Source: Ktedonobacter sp. (GTDB lineage: Bacteria; Chloroflexota; Ktedonobacteria; Ktedonobacterales; Ktedonobacteraceae). From it: a DNA stretch of 10,045 bases. The first letter of the stretch is position 1, and each line of letters begins with the position of its first letter. Both the position numbers and the translations under genes were made by a program. Positions 1 to 5,531 of the stretch are shown here, one piece after another. The DNA lies in contig DMFQ01000014.1 in assembly GCA_003450555.1 (NCBI GenBank), forward strand, positions 1 through 10,045, read 5' to 3'. The notes beneath the pieces are model-generated. The model had not been told where the DNA came from. It ran no database searches and was given only the letters and a program-made list of their open reading frames with translations.

Positions 1-69
1 ATGAAATGCCCTTTCAGCACTCCTGCTATACCATACTAAAACGTTGATCTAAAGGAGCTATAGACAATA
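1..69 (+). promoter_or_regulatory. Leader upstream of grpE with ribosome binding site
   Basis: This short stretch holds the grpE ribosome binding site AAAGGAG at 52-58, 11 bases before the ATG. The bases at 14-22 (TCAGCACTC) match the left half of the CIRCE heat-shock operator (TTAGCACTC) at 8 of 9 positions. The expected right half at 31-39 matches only about 5 of 9, with a spacer of 8 rather than 9, so a functional operator is doubtful. No HAIR-type (HspR) inverted repeat and no convincing -35/-10 pair were seen. The promoter may lie outside the window or in an upstream gene. No upstream coding region can be identified from these few bases. Confidence 0.4.
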
Positions 70-603
70 ATGGAAGAAGCCCAGGATTTACCGAGGACAG
101 AAGAAGAGAGCAGTTCGCCAGAGGCTGCTCGTATCGCTGAGCTAGAGACGCAGTTGGCGCAGGCGCGCCAGGAAGCTAGCGATAATTGGAGTAAATACGT
201 GCGCGAGCGAGCCGATATGGATAACTTCCGCAAACGCCAGGAACGTGTGCTTGCCGACCGCGTGCAACAGCAGAAGAAGGCCCTACTGCATAATTTGCTT
301 GGCGTAATGGACAATGTCGAGCGAGCGTTGGTCTACCAGGACACCCTGGACCGTCAGGGCTTGCAGCAGGCGCTGCGCATGGTACAGTGGCAAATGAACG
401 AAGTACTGCGCGGCCAGGGTTTGGCACCTGTGGCTACCATTGGTGAGCCGTTCAACCCCTATCTCCATGAAGCCATAGAGGCTGTCGAAGACAGTGACAA
501 ACCCGAGGGAACCATTGTCGAGGAAGTGCTCAAAGGCTACACCCTCGGTGAAGAAACGCTCCGTCCAGCCCGCGTCAAAGTCAGCATGGGCAATAAACAG
601 TAA
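70..603 (+). CDS. grpE: Nucleotide exchange factor GrpE
   Basis: GrpE (177 residues) releases ADP from the Hsp70 chaperone DnaK so that substrate can leave and the cycle restarts; it acts in the cytoplasm as a dimer. The layout is typical: an acidic, poorly ordered N-terminus (about 1-20), a long helix for dimerisation (about 20-75, with ADMDNFRKR), a second helical part with LLGVMDNVERAL, and the C-terminal beta domain that contacts DnaK. The beta domain starts at GEPFNPYLHEAI and runs through GTIVEEVLKGY and LRPARVKVS, which follows the GrpE family signature closely. Length is near the usual 170-200. The ATG is chosen for the AAAGGAG site 11 bases upstream. It is the first gene of a grpE-dnaJ-hspR cluster; dnaJ starts 60 bases after its stop. 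dnaK is not in view. Confidence 0.97.
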   Translation: MEEAQDLPRTEEESSSPEAARIAELETQLAQARQEASDNWSKYVRERADMDNFRKRQERVLADRVQQQKKALLHNLLGVMDNVERALVYQDTLDRQGLQQALRMVQWQMNEVLRGQGLAPVATIGEPFNPYLHEAIEAVEDSDKPEGTIVEEVLKGYTLGEETLRPARVKVSMGNKQ

Positions 604-663
604 GAATTATACAGCCATATGAGTGTCTCAATGGCATAAAAAAACAAGGGGCTGGACAAGGCT

Positions 664-1701
664 ATGGAATACAAAGATTATTACAAAATCCTCAATGTCT
701 CGCGGGGAGCCAGCGCGGATGAAATTAAAAAGGCATTTCGTAAGCTGGCGCGCAAACATCACCCCGACGTTAATCCCGGTGACAAGAAGGCAGAAGTCAG
801 GTTCAAGGAGATTAACGAGGCCTACGAAGTTCTTTCTGATCCCGACAAACGGAACAAATATGACACGCTAGGCCCAAATTGGCAAGAGCAGTTTGGCCCT
901 TCCCCCGATGCCGGTAGGCGCTCCTATACATATAGTGGCGGTCGCCCCTCGTCAAATCCCTATGATTTTGATGCTGGCAGCCCCGCTTTTTCCGACTTCT
1001 TTGAGGCGCTTTTTGGGCGTTCTGGCACGGCTGGACCCGGCGCTGGACCCAGTATGCGTGGCACGCGCGAAGATTTGCGACGCCGTGCCGGTGATAGTAT
1101 CGAACAACCCGTTGAGGTGACGCTCCAGGAAGCGTACGCCGGAGGAATGCGCACCTTCAATATCCAATCGACAGAGGTCTGCCCCATCTGTAAAGGAACT
1201 GGCGAGATCAATAATAAGCCATGTACAAACTGCGGCGGTCAGGGCATGATACCGCGCAATAAACGCATCCAGGTCAAAATAAATGCTGGTGTAGATAACG
1301 GCTCTAAGATTCGCGTCGCTGGCGAAGGACAGCCAGGCATCGGTGGTGGACCACGCGGGGATCTTTACCTGGTCATCAGCGTCAAACCGGACCCGCAGTT
1401 TGAGCGCAAAGCAGACGATCTCTATGTTGACATGGATGTTGATCTTGTCACGATGATGCTGGGTGGCGAGGTAGCCGTTCCAACGCCCGATGGACGCAAA
1501 CTGATGCTGACTATTCCAGCGGAGACGCAGAACCGCCGCCTGTTCCGCCTGGCAGGGAAAGGTATGCCCCACCTGCGCGGTGAAGGTAGCGGCAACCTCT
1601 ATGCGCGTGCCCAGGTGCGTCTCCCCACACAACTTTCTGACGAGGAGCGCTCGCTCTTCGAAAAATTGGCCAGGAATCGACATGTCGAGTCTTACCCATA
1701 G
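664..1701 (+). CDS. dnaJ: J-domain co-chaperone DnaJ with a single zinc site
   Basis: DnaJ (345 residues) delivers unfolded substrate to DnaK and stimulates its ATPase. The J domain covers about residues 3-68 with the essential HPD at 33-35. A loose glycine/phenylalanine-containing linker follows (about 78-130), then the C-terminal substrate-binding beta domains (about 147-335). The zinc region is reduced: there are only two CxxCxGxG motifs (C173/C176 and C187/C190), where classical DnaJ has four. The remaining pair, with the following [25 protein letters not shown], aligns with motifs III and IV of classical DnaJ, so motifs I and II appear lost. Classical proteins are about 370-380 residues, which fits the loss. 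It is therefore intermediate between DnaJ and the zinc-free CbpA type. The AAGGGG at 646-651 can serve as ribosome binding site. hspR begins 14 bases after the stop. Confidence 0.93.
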   Translation: MEYKDYYKILNVSRGASADEIKKAFRKLARKHHPDVNPGDKKAEVRFKEINEAYEVLSDPDKRNKYDTLGPNWQEQFGPSPDAGRRSYTYSGGRPSSNPYDFDAGSPAFSDFFEALFGRSGTAGPGAGPSMRGTREDLRRRAGDSIEQPVEVTLQEAYAGGMRTFNIQSTEVCPICKGTGEINNKPCTNCGGQGMIPRNKRIQVKINAGVDNGSKIRVAGEGQPGIGGGPRGDLYLVISVKPDPQFERKADDLYVDMDVDLVTMMLGGEVAVPTPDGRKLMLTIPAETQNRRLFRLAGKGMPHLRGEGSGNLYARAQVRLPTQLSDEERSLFEKLARNRHVESYP

Positions 1702-1715
1702 GAAGGGGGAACATT

Positions 1716-2138
1716 GTGTCCGAGAAAAGTGATGGCGCGTGGTACATCATAAGTGTGGCGGCAGAGAAGGCGGAAGTGCATGAGCAGACATTGCGCCACT
1801 ACGAGCGACTGGGACTGATCTCTCCTGCCCGCAAAGGGAATAGTCCACACAGTCCACGTTTATACTCTGACCGTGATATCGAGCGCGTCATGCAGATTCG
1901 CAGCTTGATGCAAGACCTCGGCGTTAATCTCGCGGGCGTTGAGACCATCCTGCATATGAGAAACCTGATCGAGCAGATGCAGCTTGAGAATAAAGTGCAT
2001 ATAGAGCAGGTGCGACGTCAGATGGAGCAGGAGATAGAGCGCCTGCAAGAGCAGCATCTCTCCGAAACACGCAGGCTCAAAGGCATCATCGAGCGCTTGC
2101 AGCGTGACAAAACGCGAAATCCCTCTCAGTCTTTTTAG
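1716..2138 (+). CDS. hspR: MerR-family heat-shock repressor HspR
   Basis: HspR represses chaperone operons by binding HAIR-type inverted repeats, and in actinobacteria DnaK acts as its co-repressor. This 140-residue protein has the MerR helix-turn-helix near its N-terminus: YIISVAAEKAEVHEQTLRHY (10-29), then ERLGLISPAR and a wing ending in RLYS (to about 51). The segment DLGVNLAGVETILHMRN (67-83) is characteristic of HspR. From about 84 to 133 the chain is a charged coiled coil, expected to dimerise. The wing (about 39-51, with NSPHSP) is a few residues longer than in the actinobacterial protein. The start is a GTG preceded by a strong GGAAGGGGGA (1701-1710). Its place directly after dnaJ matches the dnaK-grpE-dnaJ-hspR order of Streptomyces and suggests feedback control of this operon, although no HAIR site is visible in the window. 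Confidence 0.92.
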   Translation: MSEKSDGAWYIISVAAEKAEVHEQTLRHYERLGLISPARKGNSPHSPRLYSDRDIERVMQIRSLMQDLGVNLAGVETILHMRNLIEQMQLENKVHIEQVRRQMEQEIERLQEQHLSETRRLKGIIERLQRDKTRNPSQSF

Positions 2139-2160
2139 TTCCTGCTCCCCGCGACACCGA

Positions 2161-3532
2161 TTAAGCCGTCAAACCGTAATCCTGTGGTGGTAAGTTGGGC
2201 ATGATATGCCGCTCCAATTTCAAGGTGATAATGCGCGTGGCAGCCTCGTCGACGCGCGCCTTTGAGAGACTACCATCCTGCAGCGCAGCTTTCAGCCCAT
2301 TTAACATGGCCATCATCTGATAGGGTCCATTGGCTCCTAAAAGCATATCGTTACCCGCGTTGAGCGCCAGAACCGCCGCCTGTGGCAGGCTCCACTTCTG
2401 GCTAATGCCCTTCATATAGAGCGCATCTGTAATCACAACGCCATCGTAGCCCAGCTCTTTGCGCAGAATATCGGTCATGAAGATATGTGAGAGTTCCGCG
2501 GGATAGACGGGGTCGATAGCTGGCATGAGCACATCGGTAGGCATAATCATGCCGGGATTATCCAAAGCGTTGTGCGTTTGAATAAAGGCCTTGAATGGGG
2601 CCAGTTCGACCGCGTAGATTTGATCCCTGCTGCGCTTCACAACAGGTAGATCGAAGTGCGCATCGGTACTCGCGTCGCCCAGCCCTGGGAAATGCTTGAT
2701 GCAGGCGACAACGCCATCGCCTTGCACGGCCTGCATATAAGCGCCCGCGTAGGTAATGACCGATTGCGGCGTGTAGCCCCACGTACGCAAGTACTGATCT
2801 GGTCCATCCACCAACTGCACATCGACATCAGGTGCCAGGTCTTCATTGATGCCGAGTGCCAGCAGATCGTGCGCGATCCTGTGCCCTGCCTGCACTGCAT
2901 TGTTCACATTGCCGGTCTGGTAGATCTCCAATGCACCTGGATGATGTCCATAAATATTTTGTACCCGCTCGACAAAGCCTCCCTCCTCGTCGGTTGAAAT
3001 GAGCAGGGGCAGCGTAGCGGTGCTTCTGCATCTCGGCGATATCGTGCTTCGTTTGCGCGAAGGTATTCATCTGGAAAGCATACATAACGACCCCACCCGC
3101 GTGCAGTTTGTTGACCATCGTATCCAGGGCTGAAGAATAGTACGTGTCGTAATACTCGGCCATGAAGAGCTGGCCCAGCTCCTCGTCGAGGGTCATATGC
3201 GAAACGTAGTAACGAGCAAGTTGCTTATACGACATCGAACTGGTTGGGTGAGTCAGCGCCTCGATCTGGAGCGCGCTCCGTGGCTGCTGCACGAATGAGC
3301 CTCGATGCTGTACAATGGCCGGATCTCTTAATCTTGTCGCGTCAACCGATCGTTGGTAAGCTGCTTGAGGCGTGGCAATGATGATACAGAAGAGCAGGAT
3401 GAGAAATAGTATTTTGATGATGGTGAAGGGCTTACCTGGCTTAGTTGGAGGTACGGGGTCCTGTCTGCTATCGTTCCCGTCATGCTGGCTCTGTTGCTGA
3501 TGAGTGTGAGCATCCTTGTTAATAATAGCCAT
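2161..3532 (-). pseudogene. Frameshifted membrane-anchored family 3 glycoside hydrolase (copy 1)
   Basis: This is a paralogue of the neighbouring hydrolase at 3805-5250, broken by one extra base. The first part (from 3532 to about 3020) encodes a short hydrophilic N-terminus, one membrane segment (IIKILFLILLFCIIIA) and the first part of the barrel, up to HDIAEMQK. The frame then changes: the sequence LPLLISTDEEGGFVERV and everything to the stop at 2161 is in another frame. The break lies within about 3005-3022, either at the CC on the minus strand (3019-3020) or at a C4 run (3006-3009). Removing one base gives a continuous protein of about 456 residues. The second part keeps the KHFPGLGD motif, the TDAH dyad and the nucleophile region GVVITDALYM, so decay is recent or the shift is a sequencing error. 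The start at 3532 is preferred over 3544 because GGGAGC precedes it and MAIIN aligns with MTINN of copy 2. Confidence 0.85.
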
Positions 3533-3727
3533 AGAAGCTCCCATGTATTCTATTTATTGAGCTAATAGATGGGCGTGGAAATCGCCCAACTAGTTTCCCC
3601 TAAATAGTAACGCTTAAGTGGGAATTTTCGTTGCGCTATTTCTTTGAATGAACGTTTTTTGAATGAAAGGCCGTTTCCGGCGCTCCTTTTTGCTTGCGGC
3701 TTCGCAACAGGTCTACCAGCTGTTTTT
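3533..3727. other. Spacer upstream of hydrolase copy 1
   Basis: No gene was recognised here. It is the leader of hydrolase copy 1 on the minus strand. It contains a 6-bp inverted repeat with a 7-base loop (3570-3575 with 3583-3588), a 10-base direct repeat TTTGAATGAA at 3643-3652 and 3658-3667 (15-base period), and a small perfect hairpin TTGCG-GCTT-CGCAA in the region 3690-3710. On the minus strand the bases next to the ATG at 3532 include GGGAGC, the likely ribosome binding site. A -10-like TAGAAT sits close to the start without a good -35, so no promoter is called. Confidence 0.4.
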
Positions 3728-3775
3728 GTGTAGTGTCTGCCGGGCAGTGCTTGCTCAGCCCAACAGACACTACAC
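3728..3775. repeat. Strong stem-loop: 12-bp perfect inverted repeat
   Basis: GTGTAGTGTCTG at 3728-3739 is exactly complementary to CAGACACTACAC at 3764-3775. Inside, GGGC (3742-3745) pairs with GCCC (3758-3761), leaving a 2x2 internal loop and a 12-base terminal loop. It lies 29 bases after the stop of hydrolase copy 2, in its likely 3' untranslated region. On the minus strand the stem is followed by an A-run rather than a T-run, so it does not have the form of a classical intrinsic terminator for that gene. On the plus strand it is followed by CTTTATATG, which is a poor T-tract. It may protect the mRNA end, separate expression of the two hydrolases, or be a small REP-like repeat. Confidence 0.7.
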
Positions 3776-3804
3776 CTTTATATGAGAACTGATTGCGGGT
3801 CAGC

Positions 3805-5250
3805 TTACGGCTGGGGCGGTATCGCTGGCATCAGGTGGTACTGCATTTTGAGCGCGATTATGCGGGTAGCAGCCTCGTCAATGCGCTGTTTGGTGAGTCG
3901 ACCATCCTTCAATGCCTGTTTGATAGCATTGAGCATTTCGATCATCTGGCCCGCACCTGTGGGGCCAAGCAACATGTCGTTACCAGCCTGGAGCGCCAGG
4001 ACCGCGGCCTCAGGCATGCTCCACTTCTGGCTAATGCCCGTCATATAGAGCGCGTCGGTGAGAACGACGCCATCATAGCCAAATTCATTACGCAGAATAT
4101 CGGTCATAAAGGTGTGTGAGAGTTCCGCTGGATAGACGGGGTCAATAGCGGGCATGAGCACATCGGTGGGCATAATCATGCCAGGATTATCCAGCTTATT
4201 CTGCGTTTGAATAAAGGCTTTGAAAGGTGCGAGTTCGACATCATAGAGTTGTTGCTTTGTTCGATTAACGACAGGCAAGCCTGTGTGTGCATCGCTGACG
4301 GCGTCTCCCAGTCCAGGAAAGTGTTTAATACAGGCAACGACACCATCGCTTTGCATCGCCTGCATATAGGCACCGGCGAATTTAATCACGGATGTTGGGT
4401 CGTTGCCAAAGGTGCGCGTCACCATGTCATAACCGTTCACGAGGTTGACATCAACATCGGGAGCCAGGTCTTCGTTGATGCCAAGTGAAGCCAGGTCATG
4501 CGCGGTTTTGTGTCCCTGCTGGGTCGCGACAGCGACATTGCCTGTGTTGTAAATGTCCGTGGCCGACATGCGTAAACCATAGATGTGTGATAAGCGGTGA
4601 ACATATGGACCCCCCTCTTCATCGGTTGAGATGAGCAGTGGGAATGTTGCGCGCTGCTGCATTTCGGCGATGTCGTGTTTCGTCTGATTGAACGTATTCA
4701 TCTGAAATTCGTACATGATAACGCCACCGGCATGGAGTTGATTGACCATCATGTCCAGGTCTGACGAATAAGAAGTATCTCCGTACTCGACCATGATGAG
4801 CTGGCCCAGTTCCACGTCCAGGCTCATGCGCGCAACATACATATTGGCAAGTTGTTTATATTGCATATAACTGACAAGATGCCTGAGCGAATCGAGCTGG
4901 CTGGAGTTCAAAGGAGGGTGTACAAATTGGCCAATATGCCCCGTGTTTTGTACTGTTGAAGTTTGATCTGCAGCGACTCCGGAGCCAGCTAGCAAGTGTT
5001 GTCCTAAAAAACCTCCTAAAATGATAAGGATAACCAGAAGTACCAGTGCGACCACTAGAGGCACGGCGACACGACGGCGCTTTGCTCCCCGCGTATAAGG
5101 AGACGCTGCCGTGGGTAGAGGCGACCATGCAGTTTGTTGTGGTGGTATAGGGATTCTCCCAGGAGTGTCATCTTCATCCTCATGCGAACCGAATTGTGTT
5201 GCCTGATTGGGTATTGAAAATGTATTCTTATGTTCATTATTGATGGTCAT
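3805..5250 (-). CDS. Membrane-anchored family 3 glycoside hydrolase, beta-N-acetylhexosaminidase type (copy 2)
   Basis: This 481-residue protein has a hydrophilic Pro-rich N-terminus (1-55), a basic stretch and one membrane segment (KRRRVAVPLVVALVLLV, about 58-83), and a GH3 TIM barrel (about 125-475) predicted to face the outside. Family landmarks are present: DEEGG at 210-214, KHFPG at 309-313, the loop D320-A-H322 matching the Asp-His acid/base dyad of NagZ-type enzymes, and D399 in GVVLTDALYM as the expected nucleophile. The retained dyad separates it from GH3 beta-glucosidases. By family it should release N-acetylglucosamine from muropeptides or chitin fragments at the cell surface; the actual substrate cannot be read from sequence. 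The ATG at 5250 follows GAGGAG (plus 5256-5261). A paralogue lies immediately downstream on the same strand. Confidence 0.9.
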   Translation of the reverse strand: MTINNEHKNTFSIPNQATQFGSHEDEDDTPGRIPIPPQQTAWSPLPTAASPYTRGAKRRRVAVPLVVALVLLVILIILGGFLGQHLLAGSGVAADQTSTVQNTGHIGQFVHPPLNSSQLDSLRHLVSYMQYKQLANMYVARMSLDVELGQLIMVEYGDTSYSSDLDMMVNQLHAGGVIMYEFQMNTFNQTKHDIAEMQQRATFPLLISTDEEGGPYVHRLSHIYGLRMSATDIYNTGNVAVATQQGHKTAHDLASLGINEDLAPDVDVNLVNGYDMVTRTFGNDPTSVIKFAGAYMQAMQSDGVVACIKHFPGLGDAVSDAHTGLPVVNRTKQQLYDVELAPFKAFIQTQNKLDNPGMIMPTDVLMPAIDPVYPAELSHTFMTDILRNEFGYDGVVLTDALYMTGISQKWSMPEAAVLALQAGNDMLLGPTGAGQMIEMLNAIKQALKDGRLTKQRIDEAATRIIALKMQYHLMPAIPPQP

Positions 5251-5423
5251 GTAGGCTCCTCATTAATACTTTTCCTATTTGAATTGTAGATGCTTTTCCT
5301 ATTGCTCGTAAAGGAGAGCAGAGATATGGGGGGGACCGGTCCAATCAGGAGACTTTGCCACCGATCTCCCATTTTCGCTGCTATTATGCCATTTTATGTA
5401 GTAGAGCTATATGTTACATCGAA
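5251..5423 (-). promoter_or_regulatory. Leader of hydrolase copy 2 with direct repeats
   Basis: This stretch precedes hydrolase copy 2. An 11-base direct repeat (AATAGGAAAAG on the minus strand) occurs at 5269-5279 and 5293-5303, a 24-base period. Just further upstream is the 10-bp palindrome GGACCGGTCC at 5333-5342, next to a run of seven G on the plus strand. These could be regulator sites. A -10-like TAAAAT occurs on the minus strand but with no acceptable -35, so no transcription start is called. A plus-strand open frame starting in this region has no ribosome binding site and no recognisable protein features and is not accepted as a gene. Confidence 0.35.
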
Positions 5424-5531
5424 TTATTGCTTAGATTCAGGAGCCGGTTGTTGTTCCTGGTTGTTTAAAATGAGTGGTTCTGCTTGCTCGCTCTTTTCTT
5501 CGGAGCTTATCTGCCGGTGCGCGTTCTTCAT
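5424..5531 (-). CDS. Possible 35-residue ORF overlapping the dehydrogenase stop (ATGA)
   Basis: On the minus strand the stop of the dehydrogenase-tail gene is part of ATGA, and the ATG opens a 35-codon frame ending at 5424. Its product contains ISSEEKSEQAEPLILNN and then Gln/Pro-rich residues to a terminal SKQ, so its composition resembles the acidic tail of the gene it overlaps. The same frame is open further upstream (through KTASLKAETSE). Two readings are possible: a translationally coupled micro-protein, or the real C-terminus of the tail, displaced by a one-base shift near 5540-5585. No good ribosome binding site precedes the ATG. No function can be given. Confidence 0.3.
   Translation of the reverse strand: MKNAHRQISSEEKSEQAEPLILNNQEQQPAPESKQ

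Noticed and set aside
1..39. Short ATG-initiated frame at the left edge as a gene
   Set aside because: Only 12 codons, no ribosome binding site visible at the window edge and no recognisable sequence.
620..630. TGAG-TGT-CTCA inverted repeat between grpE and dnaJ as a HAIR operator
   Set aside because: HAIR sites have 7-base arms separated by 7 bases; this has 4-base arms and a 3-base spacer, which is common by chance.
952..1683. 243-codon open frame on the minus strand across dnaJ
   Set aside because: It lies wholly opposite a confidently identified dnaJ, has no ribosome binding site and no recognisable domain; it is a shadow of the codon pattern.
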